From positions 54,369 to 118,368 of the forward strand of contig JANYAV010000002.1 of NCBI GenBank assembly GCA_025361145.1: DNA of 64,000 bases, in the 5' to 3' direction. The stretch comes from Dehalococcoidia bacterium (GTDB taxonomy: Bacteria > Chloroflexota > Dehalococcoidia > Dehalococcoidales > UBA3254). A model generated the notes under the pieces. It searched no databases and had not been told where the DNA came from. It was given only the letters and a program-made list of their open reading frames with translations. Shown here piece by piece: positions 44,881 to 53,740 of the stretch; the first letter of the stretch is position 1; every line of letters begins with the position of its first letter. The position numbers and the translations under genes are program-made.

Positions 44881-46764
44881 ATGAAACTGACTGTAAAATT
44901 GTCCCTCTTATTTCTATCGATTTCCGCCATACCTCTGACACTTCTGTCCGTTTTCTATTATTTGCATGAACAACAGGTTATCCATAATGAAGTGTTCCGG
45001 GATCTGCCGCTGATATTGGTTATATTGATCATTATATTAGCAGCTCTGGTAGGGTTTTGGTTGGCCCGCAGGGTGGTTAAACCAATTCAGATGCTGGCCA
45101 AAGCGGCAGAACAAATTGGCGAAGGGAATTTTAACGTAAAATTGGATACCCAATCTAAAGATGAAATAGGCATACTCTCCAGGGCTTTCGATCAGATGTC
45201 CCTGCATTTAAATCAAACTCTGGTTAAGCGAGATCAGCTTTTAGAAGAAGTAATGGATCGTGTGCGGGCGGAAGATGCATTACGCACCTTAAATATGCGC
45301 CATGAGGCTACTTTGGCGGCTGTTCCGGATATTATCATGGTGGTTGATAATAATAAAATATATCACTGGTCTAATAAAGCCGGTTATGACTTTTTTGGCC
45401 CGGATGTGATTGGTAAAGAAGCCTCTTTTTATTTTGCAGGCCAACAGGAGACTTACAACGTAGTATCGCCGATTTTTAATGGCGGTGAAGAGGTAATTTA
45501 TGTTGAAAGTTGGCAGAGGCGGCAGGATGGCCAAATCAGACTTTTGGGTTGGCGTTGCCGGGTTCTTAAGGATGAAAAAGGACAGGTGAAAGGAGTTCTC
45601 TCCTCCGCTCAGGATATCACAGAGCGTAAACAAATAGAAATGGCTCTGAAAAAGAGCGAACAGGAATATAGGTTACTGGTTGAAACGATGGCCCAGGGGG
45701 TAATTTATTTTGATACCTCAAATCATGTGTTTTTTGCCAATCCGGCTGCCTTGCGTATTTTGGGCACCACTTTTGCGCAGTTGCAAATGAAATTATCAGG
45801 ACAAGGTGTTCCAGCGATAAAAGAGGACGGCACAGAATTCGGCCCGGATGAGCATCCTTCAATTGTTGCGCTTAAAACAGGTCAACCGGTTAATAATGTC
45901 ATAATGGGAATATATAACACTAGAAAACAAGCTCCGAGTTGGCTTATCGTGGATGCAATTCCTCAATTCCGTCCAGGAGAAAAAGAACCTTATCAAGTAT
46001 ATGCCACCTTTTCCGATGTAACCGAGACAAAAGTAACGCAGGAACAGAGGTTAGAGATTGAGACGCTCAAAAGGCTTAATCAGGCCCAAAGCGATCTGTT
46101 ATCCAATGTGTCGCATGAATTGCGCACTCCCCTGGCTTCAATCAAGGGATTTATCGAGACACTTATTGAGCAGGATGTCGAATGGAGCAAAAGTAAGCAG
46201 TTGGAATTTTTGTCTGAGGCTAATCAGCAGACAGACCATCTGACCCAGCTTGTCCAGGAATTATTGGATATGTCACGGCTGGATTCCGGCCAATACCATA
46301 TCGATAAGCAGGATTGCACTATAGGTGAACTGTTAAAAGGTGTTCAATCCAGGGTAACGGCTAGTTTAAAAAGCCATATAATGAAAATGGAGATAGCTGA
46401 AGGGTTGCCTGTTTTTAAAGCGGACAAGAACCGTCTGGTTCAGGTTTTATTTAACTTGATAGAAAACGCTTGCAAGTTCTCCAAAGAAGGCAGCGAAATT
46501 TGTCTAAAGGCCCATCTGCAAGATAATAAAGAACTAGTGATAAGCGTGATAGATAAAGGTATCGGCATGAGTGTGGAAACACTGAGCAAGGTGTTTGATA
46601 GGTTCTACCAGGCTGGACAGGTTGTTACGGGAAAAACCAGGGGCACCGGATTAGGGTTGGCTATTAGTAAAGCCATTGTAGAAGCGCACGGTGGTAAGAT
46701 TTGGGTAGAAAGCCAGAACGGAAAAGGCTCAACCTTCTCTTTCACTATTCCGCTAAAAGATTAA
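44881..46764 (+). CDS. Membrane sensor histidine kinase (HAMP-PAS-PAS)
   Basis: 627 residues. Two membrane helices (about 5-27 and 42-62) are separated by only ~15 residues, so there is almost no external sensor. HAMP (63-117), PAS1 (140-255), PAS2 (260-385), HisKA with H412 in [10 protein letters not shown], then HATPase with N-L-I-E-N-A, D-K-G-I-G-M and G-T-G-L-G-L. Sensing is probably by the cytoplasmic PAS domains or within the membrane. It is followed after 48 bases by a receiver-only protein in the same direction. The domain order resembles PhoR/VicK kinases. Confidence 0.93.
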   Translation: MKLTVKLSLLFLSISAIPLTLLSVFYYLHEQQVIHNEVFRDLPLILVILIIILAALVGFWLARRVVKPIQMLAKAAEQIGEGNFNVKLDTQSKDEIGILSRAFDQMSLHLNQTLVKRDQLLEEVMDRVRAEDALRTLNMRHEATLAAVPDIIMVVDNNKIYHWSNKAGYDFFGPDVIGKEASFYFAGQQETYNVVSPIFNGGEEVIYVESWQRRQDGQIRLLGWRCRVLKDEKGQVKGVLSSAQDITERKQIEMALKKSEQEYRLLVETMAQGVIYFDTSNHVFFANPAALRILGTTFAQLQMKLSGQGVPAIKEDGTEFGPDEHPSIVALKTGQPVNNVIMGIYNTRKQAPSWLIVDAIPQFRPGEKEPYQVYATFSDVTETKVTQEQRLEIETLKRLNQAQSDLLSNVSHELRTPLASIKGFIETLIEQDVEWSKSKQLEFLSEANQQTDHLTQLVQELLDMSRLDSGQYHIDKQDCTIGELLKGVQSRVTASLKSHIMKMEIAEGLPVFKADKNRLVQVLFNLIENACKFSKEGSEICLKAHLQDNKELVISVIDKGIGMSVETLSKVFDRFYQAGQVVTGKTRGTGLGLAISKAIVEAHGGKIWVESQNGKGSTFSFTIPLKD

Positions 46765-46812
46765 GAGAGGAGCTTGATGCTCTCACATTATAAACCGGGT
46801 GAGATGGACTGA

Positions 46813-47217
46813 ATGAAAGAATGTAAAGTATTGGTGGTTGATGACGATCTGTTGATCTTGAAATTTGTCAGCATTAACCTTGAAGCGCGGAATTGGCAGG
46901 TATTTCAGGCCGCAGATGGTTATCAAGCTCTTCAGGTTTTCAATGATAACAAAGTTGATTTGATTCTCTTGGATATTATGATGCCCCAAATTGACGGATT
47001 TGATGTCTGCCGTACGATCAGGAGAACATCCTCGGTGCCTATTATCATGTTAAGCGGGTTGGATAATCCTCAGGACAAAGCCACTTGCTTTGATGCTGGA
47101 GCGAATGATTATTTAACCAAACCATTTTCTTTACGTGTCCTATTTGCCAGAATGGAGGCTGTTTTACGCCGGGCACAAAACAAGCTGCCTGCTCGTGAAA
47201 ATAGGCAATCCGCTTAA
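46813..47217 (+). CDS. Receiver-only response regulator
   Basis: 134 residues. The receiver has the D10-D11-D12 acidic cluster, phosphorylated D54 (L-L-D-I-M-M-P) and the conserved Lys in Y-L-T-K-P-F. It ends just after the V-L-R-R linker that in OmpR-type regulators leads into the DNA-binding domain, and no DNA-binding domain follows before the next gene. It may be a truncated OmpR-type regulator, or a true single-domain receiver acting on the kinase or on another protein. It forms an operon with the kinase. The ribosome site (GGTGAG) is 9 bases upstream. Confidence 0.88.
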   Translation: MKECKVLVVDDDLLILKFVSINLEARNWQVFQAADGYQALQVFNDNKVDLILLDIMMPQIDGFDVCRTIRRTSSVPIIMLSGLDNPQDKATCFDAGANDYLTKPFSLRVLFARMEAVLRRAQNKLPARENRQSA

Positions 47218-47248
47218 ACTGCCTGCTGCGCCACACGCTTACAGTTAG

Positions 47249-47980
47249 CTATTGAAAATTAAAACTGCCTTTTCTTAAAAAGTAGCCCTGTCCGAACCGG
47301 CTTTTTATGTATCTTTCTGATGTGGCAATGTCCTTTATTTTTGAACGCAACCGGGAGATGTTGACCCATAACACGCGGTTATTTAAAACATGTTCAGGCC
47401 CCCAAACATTTTGCAGCAGATAGTCACAGCTTACCGGTTTGCCTGCGTTTAAGGCCAGATAGTACAGGATAGAAAACTCCGTGGCCGTCAAATCTATTTC
47501 CTGATGGTCAATATAAGCTCTGCGGTTCTCAAAGTTTATTTCCAGATCATCGCAATGAAAAGTGGAGCTGATAGGGGCGGTAAGACGGACCCGGCGCAGA
47601 ATGGCTCTGATACGGCCTAAAAGCTCAGCTATTGAGAAGGGTTTTATGATACAATCATCCGAGCCTATCTCAAAGCACTGAACTATTTCATCTTCTCCGC
47701 CCTTATCGCTCAGCATGATTATCGGCACTGCCGATTGTTGTCTGATTAGCCGGCAAACTTCGCATCCATCTAGATGAGGCAAAGATAAGTCTAAGATGAG
47801 CAGGTCGAGTGGTTTAACCTTGTATATATCAAGTGCCTGGTTACCATCTGCTGCCAGCATAACCTGGTAATTATGTTGGATTAAATTAGTGCTGATAAAT
47901 TTTCTGCTAGCAATATCATCAGCGGCTAATAAAATACTGGCTTGAAAATTACTCCTGGTAGAATGTTTTAGGTTATTCAA
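47249..47980 (-). CDS. OmpR-family response regulator (divergent)
   Basis: 243 residues, start TTG with GGAG. The receiver keeps D21-D22, D64 and the Lys of I-K-P-F but lacks the usual third acidic residue and departs from its neighbours in sequence (L-D-L-S-L-P-H-L). The C-terminal winged helix has L-T-A-T-E-F-S-I-L, a W-G-P-E-H loop and the recognition helix W-V-N-I-S-R-L-R-S-K-I, ending G-Q-G-Y. It is convergent with the receiver-only gene, 31 bases between stops. Which kinase drives it is not clear. Confidence 0.9.
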   Translation of the reverse strand: MNNLKHSTRSNFQASILLAADDIASRKFISTNLIQHNYQVMLAADGNQALDIYKVKPLDLLILDLSLPHLDGCEVCRLIRQQSAVPIIMLSDKGGEDEIVQCFEIGSDDCIIKPFSIAELLGRIRAILRRVRLTAPISSTFHCDDLEINFENRRAYIDHQEIDLTATEFSILYYLALNAGKPVSCDYLLQNVWGPEHVLNNRVLWVNISRLRSKIKDIATSERYIKSRFGQGYFLRKGSFNFQ

Positions 47981-48104
47981 TCTACCTGCTCTCCATTCAA
48001 TTAGTCCTATAAGCAGGATACATCAAAGGAATCACAATCCAACCACAAATTTCTTCGGGCACTTACAATCAACTTGCATTCAGGAAATAAATAATCAGCT
48101 AGGC

Positions 48105-48815
48105 TCAAGAATTTATAGTTTCTTGCGCAGGTCTAATGGTGTAACCGATACCGGAACGTGTTTCAATATACTTGGATTCCTTGCTGGTATCTTGCAAGCG
48201 TTTCCTTAAACGCGCGATGAACACCTGTACCATATGATTATCGCCGATATATTCCGCGCCCCAGATTTTAGCCAGTAACTGGTCAGGAGTAATTACTCTA
48301 CCGGCATTAGTCACCAGATAAGTTAGAATCTTGTACTCTGTCTTGGTAAGCGAGATCTCCTCTCCCTTCAGTGTGACCTTGTTTTTTGCCAGATCAACTG
48401 TCAGATCACCCCGGCAATAGGTACTCTGAATGACATTGCCCTCGGTTTCATGTGTTCTTCTCAAGACCGCTTGAATGCGGGCCAGCAGTTCTCTAATCGA
48501 AAAAGGCTTGGTAAGATAATCGTCAGCCCCGCAATCCAAACATTTTACTTTGTCCATCTCACCTTCGCGGGCGCTTAAAATAATAATGGGGATCTCGGAC
48601 CACGTCCGTATTCGCCGGCAGACTTCAATCCCATCCACTTTGGGCATCATAACGTCCAGAAGTACCAGATCGGGCAATTCGTTCTCAATAGCTTTAATGC
48701 CCTCCTCTCCGTCTGCCGCCAGAATGACCTCATATTTTCTGGCCTCTAGGTTGGCTCTGATAAACTTCCTGATAGCTGGATCGTCATCTACTATTAACAC
48801 TCTTACATTTTTCAT
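48105..48815 (-). CDS. OmpR-family response regulator
   Basis: 236 residues. Canonical receiver: D10-D11-D12, phosphorylated D54, S in I-I-L-S-A-R-E-G-E-M-D-K-V, and K in T-K-P-F. The winged helix is complete, with L-T-K-T-E-Y-K-I-L, W-G-A-E-Y, V-F-I-A-R-L-R-K-R-L and G-I-G-Y. The receiver is nearly identical to that of the 49071 gene, so the two arose by a recent duplication. The ATG has GGAGG. Divergent from the 49071 gene, with a 255-base shared regulatory region. Confidence 0.92.
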   Translation of the reverse strand: MKNVRVLIVDDDPAIRKFIRANLEARKYEVILAADGEEGIKAIENELPDLVLLDVMMPKVDGIEVCRRIRTWSEIPIIILSAREGEMDKVKCLDCGADDYLTKPFSIRELLARIQAVLRRTHETEGNVIQSTYCRGDLTVDLAKNKVTLKGEEISLTKTEYKILTYLVTNAGRVITPDQLLAKIWGAEYIGDNHMVQVFIARLRKRLQDTSKESKYIETRSGIGYTIRPAQETINS

Positions 48816-49070
48816 GCGATATCCTCCGCTCAGGATGCTACCTGCGATATTTCTGATTATGCAAGTCTATCAACATAATAGAGTTTGTAACTTACATTAT
48901 AATTTCCTGAGAGGTATATGTTCTTACAGAAATCTAACAATATTCCGTTAATAGTATTGAAGGTTGAAAACAAACAGACTAGAATACAGTCAATGTGATA
49001 GATATTATCTGGCTAGTTGTTTGGCAGCCAATATCTAATTTCGAAAGACAATCTCTGGGGGTATGATAAT

Positions 49071-49781
49071 TTGAAGAAGCCGCGTATCTTGATAGTAGAC
49101 GACGATCCGGGTATCAGGAAGTTTATCAGGTCCAATTTGGAAGCTAGAGAGTATGAGGTCATTCTGGCGGCCGATGGTGATGAAGGCCTAAAAATGGTTG
49201 AGGCTGAGATGCCTGATCTAATTTTACTGGATATCATGATGCCCAAGGTCAACGGATTTGAGGTCTGCCGACGGCTGCGTGAATGGACTGAGATACCCAT
49301 TATCATGCTTAGTGCCCGCGAAGGTGAGATGGATAAAGTAAAATGTCTTGATTGCGGAGCGGACGATTACCTCACTAAGCCATTCTCACTGCGGGAACTT
49401 CTGTCACGTATTAAAGCAGTTATGAGGAGATCACAACCTGGCGGTACAGCGGCAGGGCAATCAAAATTTGTCAAAGACGACCTTGTGGTGGATTTTGGCG
49501 GAAATACCGTCACTCTGCAGGGACAGCCGCTGAACCTGACTGCTATCGAGAACAAAATTATCTGTTATTTGGCAGCTAATGCAGGGCGTATTATCACACC
49601 CAACCAACTACTCCAACATGTCTGGGGGGAAGAATATGTGGGAGATTACAGCGTTCTGCAGGTAAATATTTGCCGTCTGCGCAATAAATTGCAGGATGAT
49701 CCTAAAGATCCCCGCTTCATAAAAACTAAGCCTGGAATTGGCTATATGGTTATCGCCAACAATGATAAAAGCTCAGAGTAG
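49071..49781 (+). CDS. OmpR-family response regulator (paralogue of the 48105 gene)
   Basis: 236 residues from the TTG at 49071, chosen for a GGGGG site about 9 bases upstream and for equal length with its paralogue; the frame is open 18 codons further. D10-D11-D12, D54 and the T-K-P-F Lys are conserved. The winged helix has W-G-E-E-Y, V-N-I-C-R-L-R-N-K-L and G-I-G-Y. DNA-contact residues differ from the paralogue (V-N-I-C-R against V-F-I-A-R), so targets may differ. A beheaded kinase gene lies convergent, 16 bases away. Confidence 0.92.
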   Translation: MKKPRILIVDDDPGIRKFIRSNLEAREYEVILAADGDEGLKMVEAEMPDLILLDIMMPKVNGFEVCRRLREWTEIPIIMLSAREGEMDKVKCLDCGADDYLTKPFSLRELLSRIKAVMRRSQPGGTAAGQSKFVKDDLVVDFGGNTVTLQGQPLNLTAIENKIICYLAANAGRIITPNQLLQHVWGEEYVGDYSVLQVNICRLRNKLQDDPKDPRFIKTKPGIGYMVIANNDKSSE

Positions 49782-49797
49782 TAATGGGCTAAGCCTG

Positions 49798-50295
49798 TCA
49801 AGCTAATTTATTCGGTTTTACCGCAGGCAGGCTGAAATGGAAAGTTGTGCCTTTGCCGATGGCACTCTCAAGCCAGATTTTTCCACCGTAGTTTTCAATG
49901 ATTTTCTTACAGATGGGTAGTCCTAGTCCTGTGCCCTGCGGGCGGTCTTTGAGTATATCTCCTACCTGTCCGAAATTCTCAAAAATACTTGCATGATTTT
50001 CCGCCGCGATACCTATACCTGTATCTTTTATGCTGACAATTACCCCTTCATCCTGCGTGCCTTTTTTATCCGACCGGGCTTCAAGCGCAATATTGCCTTC
50101 TTCGGGTGTAAATTTGGTGGCGTTGTTCAATAAATTAGTAACCACCTGAATCAGTCGGTCCCGATCACTTAATACCAGTGGTAATTGTGGTTCAATATTC
50201 ATGGTGAAGGTTAACTTGTTTTTATCCATCAAGGTTTTGGCTGAGTTCACAGCGCTGCGGATTGCCTCTTCAATCGAGACCGGTTCTGTTTTCCA
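49798..50295 (-). pseudogene. Histidine kinase remnant, C-terminal half only
   Basis: The frame encodes the end of a HisKA-HATPase kinase: W-K-T-E-P-V-S-I-E-E-A-I-R-S-A-V, then N-L-L-N-N-A (N-box), D-T-G-I-G-I (G1), and G-T-G-L-G-L (G2). Homology runs up to the Trp codon at 50293-50295 and stops at an in-frame TAG. The phospho-acceptor His and the whole sensor part are gone. A GTG at 50250 could start a 150-residue ATPase fragment. The break coincides with the left side of the mobile island, so an insertion or deletion probably removed the 5' half. Confidence 0.82.
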
Positions 50296-50531
50296 CTATT
50301 GACATCCGACCCCAGAATTCGCTTTTGTTTAGTTTAGTATAAATAGGAATAGTTCGAATCTCAGTTGGTGGAGCCGGGGTTACAATAGGTAGAACTATCA
50401 AAGATTTTGAATTGAGCTTCAAGCTGAGCGTTCGATAAAATAGGCAGTGTTAAATAATTCTTACCCAGCCAATATTTGGGTTATCCGGTCGAGCCAAACA
50501 AATACGAGTCAGCGATTCGAACGCTGTGTTA

Positions 50532-51005
50532 TCATGGCTCGCCCTCGATGATATCGGCGAGTGCGTTGAGATTGTTCTTCAATTCCCATGCACGTTCTGT
50601 ATAGGTCAAGACATCCGAATCAAGCAAGTCCTCTTTTTCAAGTATGGTCTCTTCAATTAAATTTGTAAGAAGAGCATGAATACTATGAGTTAAGTAATTC
50701 CGCTGATCTCTCATTAATTCGAGTACCGGAATCATCTGGGTCAGAAGATGATTATTCTTGCAGAATTGGATAAGTTTACCGAGGGTTGCCTTTGTTGTGT
50801 CTGCCGTTGGAGCAGTAGTCGCCAGATAGCGCTTTAGCATGCTTTCAAGACGTCCTGCGGCCAGTGAAGCGCGTCCCAGTTCAGCGCAGAAATGCTCGTC
50901 AGAACAGAGCAATTCAAAAAATTTTGGTCCATTAATTTGTTCACCTTTGCTCATGCACATTATCCATGGCCAAACATCATCAAAAAACCCGATAAGCGAA
51001 ATCAC
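50532..51005 (-). CDS. HEPN-like protein in a defence island
   Basis: 157 residues (shorter if translation starts at the ATG at 50960 or 50954; no clear ribosome site for any). All-helical. R102-N-Y-L-T-H107 is the R-x4-H catalytic motif of HEPN ribonucleases, preceded by a polar helix and a long helical bundle. HEPN proteins are RNase toxins or abortive-infection effectors. No MNT nucleotidyltransferase partner is adjacent; the type I restriction genes are upstream on the same strand. The fold is inferred from the motif and helix pattern. Confidence 0.6.
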   Translation of the reverse strand: MISLIGFFDDVWPWIMCMSKGEQINGPKFFELLCSDEHFCAELGRASLAAGRLESMLKRYLATTAPTADTTKATLGKLIQFCKNNHLLTQMIPVLELMRDQRNYLTHSIHALLTNLIEETILEKEDLLDSDVLTYTERAWELKNNLNALADIIEGEP

Positions 51006-51142
51006 AAATCTATAAGTTCGAGTAAAATAATATCAGGTTGAATCCTTGGGAAGTCTCTTCTGTCTTTCTTCTTTCGCATATACACTCTGACCCTGGTAAA
51101 AGGATTCAAAGACGCGCTGAAAAACTAATGAAATAGGAATAT

Positions 51143-53665
51143 CTATTTTTTCTGCTCCTCTCCCCACACCTTTGCCAGCGTCTCCTGTATCTTCCTCTCG
51201 AATCTGGTTATCAGTTCTTTATTAGCGTCTACAAGCTTCTGCTCGCCTTCGATTTCGGCGACGATGGCTTGCTGGGTGGCAAGGGGGGGGAGGGGGATCA
51301 TCAGAGTCTTGATTCGCTCAAGCGCAAGTTTAGGAACGCCCGCAGCGTGAGTGAGAGACTTTATTTGGCCTTGAACTATGTCTCCATTCCCAACAATGGA
51401 AAGGTATCTCTTATCAATTTCTTTCGCGTTGAACACCAATTTAGCCGCGTTCTCAGTTAGGTTTGCATTATTTAATAGTTCAGGAATTGTTCCCATTAGC
51501 CCAATAGTTCCCGCGATTGAGACATACGCATCATCCGAAGAAATCGTATAACGAGAAATTTGTCGATATATTTCTTCCGAAATATATTTAAGATCACTCA
51601 TCTCAACAGATTGATCTCGGAAATTAATAACACGAATGTAGGGATGATCGGTGGAAGTATTCGAAAATTGTGCTCCCATGGGGAGCCGCTTACCACCTTT
51701 TACTTCACAGCAATCTCCAATCATAGTCTTTGGCCACTCCGGGTCAATCGGGATGTGCGGTTTATAGTTATCCACCACCGCGCGGGCGCCGTCGATGACT
51801 TTCTGGTAGCCCTCGATCTCCGCCACGATTTCTTTCTGCACTTCAAGAGGTGGGAGAGGGATTTGGAAGTTTTCAACGTATCCTCTTGGAACGCGTTGCA
51901 ATCCGCCAGTACCAGTCATTTGTAAAATAGCAGCCTCTCTGAATCGTGTAGTTGTAGTACAGAAGTAAATCCATTCGGGTAGAATTGATTTCGTCGGCCG
52001 TAAAACATAAAACTCGCTTGAACCGAATCCTATCCCATTTAGAAGACCTCGCGCTATGCCAGCCTTCCCGTTCTCAAAACATGGAGTCACCTTTGCAAGA
52101 AGAACATCGTTATCCTCAAAGTACGTATAGCTGGCCGCTACCTCAGAAAGCCGTTTCTCTTCTTTCGGTTGGAACGTTATGCGGTGCTCATTAAGATCAG
52201 CCATTGGCACAAACGAAACACGGGTATCAGGTGATAAGTTAACCACGCGGTTCTTGCTCGGGTTGATTGAGCATATTTCGCGTATTCCCATCAACGGAAA
52301 AATATGATTCTGGGTTGTCCCCAACCGGTACCGCTCTCCGCTCAAATTGTAATCGCCATTCGCCGCGAGCTTCTCTTTGGGTACGATCTGCCCCAGCTTA
52401 GGCATATAGTCGGCTGCGGATTCACCTGCTTTTAGGCGGCGCAGATATTCAGCGATTTCCGTCTGGACTTGCGGCAGGTCGTTCTTGTCTATCTCCCGCC
52501 TTTGTGCCCCCAGTCCGTAGCCATCGTTTTCCACTTTAAAGAAAGCGATGGTGTTGCTGCGTTTGGCCAGTGCCTTGTCGAGTATCAGGATCGAAGTTTT
52601 AACGCCAGAATAGGGATTGAAGACACCCGCCGGCAATGATACTACGGCCACCAGAAAATTATCTACTAACATTTTGCGCAGCTGTGTATAAGCGTTCTGG
52701 CTCTGGAAAATGATGCCTTCAGGCACGATGATTCCGGCTCGGCCATTAGGCGTCAGATGTTCAGCCATATAGTCCACAAACAGCACCTCGCTGCGTTTGG
52801 ACTGTACCGAAAAGCGGTTATGCGGTTTGATGCCGCCGGTAGGAGACATGAAAGGTGGATTGGCTAAAATGATATCTGAATATTCATTCCATTTATCCAG
52901 GCTGGTCAGAGTGTCGTATTCATAGATATGGGGATCCACAAAGCCGTGCAAATACATATTTACTAAAGATAGCCTTACCATATCCGGCGAGATGTCGTAA
53001 CCCTTGAAGTTCTGCGCCAGCCGACCCTTTTCATCCGGCGTCAGTTTAGTATTGCCCTTGTCGTCAGTGTTGGCTTTCATTATATGCTTGTAGGACGATA
53101 TCAAAAAGCCCGCCGTGCCGCAGGCCGGGTCCAGTACCGTTTCTGTTTTCTTGGGATCGATGATTTCCACCATGAAATCGATGATATGCCGCGGAGTTCG
53201 AAACTGACCGGCGTCACCCTGGGAGCCGAGCACGGAGAGCAAATATTCAAAGGCATCGCCCAGCTTTTCGGAGTGGTCATAGTTGAATTCGTCGATGACC
53301 TTCAGGAACATCTTGAGTGTTTCCGGGTCCCGATATGGCAAATAAGCGTTCTTGAAAATATTGCGGAACAGTAAAGGAATGCCCGGATTCTCCGGCATTT
53401 TAGCGATGGCCTCCGCGTAGAGGTTCAAGGTTTCATGTCCGCCCAGACCTGAACGCATCAGTTTGGGCCAGCCGTAGCGGGCGAATTCACCGGCGAAGAA
53501 ATTGCGCTTGCCCCCGAACTCTTCGCTCTCGGCGTCCATATCGTCCATGAATTTATAGATCAGAGCAATCGTGATCTGCTCAACCTGGCTTTTTGGGTCT
53601 GGCACCTTGCCGACGAGTATATCTCTGGCCGAATCAATGCGGCGTTTGGTAGCGGTATCTAGCAT
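51143..53665 (-). CDS. Fused HsdM-HsdS: type I DNA methyltransferase with specificity domains
   Basis: 840 residues. Residues 1-450 are HsdM: helical N-terminus, SAM motif D-P-A-C-G-T-A-G-F (179-187), and N-P-P-F (269-272), the catalytic motif for N6-adenine methylation. The rest is HsdS: two target-recognition domains, each followed by a helical spacer that begins P-L-P-P-L and contains I-V-A-E-I-E-G. Normally HsdM and HsdS are separate. The fused chain should both choose the DNA target and methylate it, and recruit HsdR. AGGAG precedes the ATG. It follows hsdR by 75 bases on the same strand. Confidence 0.93.
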   Translation of the reverse strand: MLDTATKRRIDSARDILVGKVPDPKSQVEQITIALIYKFMDDMDAESEEFGGKRNFFAGEFARYGWPKLMRSGLGGHETLNLYAEAIAKMPENPGIPLLFRNIFKNAYLPYRDPETLKMFLKVIDEFNYDHSEKLGDAFEYLLSVLGSQGDAGQFRTPRHIIDFMVEIIDPKKTETVLDPACGTAGFLISSYKHIMKANTDDKGNTKLTPDEKGRLAQNFKGYDISPDMVRLSLVNMYLHGFVDPHIYEYDTLTSLDKWNEYSDIILANPPFMSPTGGIKPHNRFSVQSKRSEVLFVDYMAEHLTPNGRAGIIVPEGIIFQSQNAYTQLRKMLVDNFLVAVVSLPAGVFNPYSGVKTSILILDKALAKRSNTIAFFKVENDGYGLGAQRREIDKNDLPQVQTEIAEYLRRLKAGESAADYMPKLGQIVPKEKLAANGDYNLSGERYRLGTTQNHIFPLMGIREICSINPSKNRVVNLSPDTRVSFVPMADLNEHRITFQPKEEKRLSEVAASYTYFEDNDVLLAKVTPCFENGKAGIARGLLNGIGFGSSEFYVLRPTKSILPEWIYFCTTTTRFREAAILQMTGTGGLQRVPRGYVENFQIPLPPLEVQKEIVAEIEGYQKVIDGARAVVDNYKPHIPIDPEWPKTMIGDCCEVKGGKRLPMGAQFSNTSTDHPYIRVINFRDQSVEMSDLKYISEEIYRQISRYTISSDDAYVSIAGTIGLMGTIPELLNNANLTENAAKLVFNAKEIDKRYLSIVGNGDIVQGQIKSLTHAAGVPKLALERIKTLMIPLPPLATQQAIVAEIEGEQKLVDANKELITRFERKIQETLAKVWGEEQKK

Positions 53666-53740
53666 AGCTCTCCTTTGTTCTCCGTTGTCATCCTGGAGTC
53701 CCGCTGAAATCGGGACGAAGGATCTGGCGGGGCGGCTTCT

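Noticed and set aside
44654..44884. 76-codon frame whose stop overlaps the kinase start
   Set aside because: No ribosome site, no recognisable motif and unusual composition; the 4-base overlap alone is not enough.
50296..50330. Possible left attachment site matching the tRNA-Lys 3' half
   Set aside because: Only a short, imperfect likeness (CGACCCCAGAA against CGAACCCAGGA) was seen; not enough to call a direct repeat.
50299..50531. Minus-strand stretch reading about 37 codons to a stop near 50370, with a possible insertion-sequence end at 50300-50320
   Set aside because: No family recognised and no terminal inverted repeats or transposase found; it may be a remnant, but I cannot support a name.
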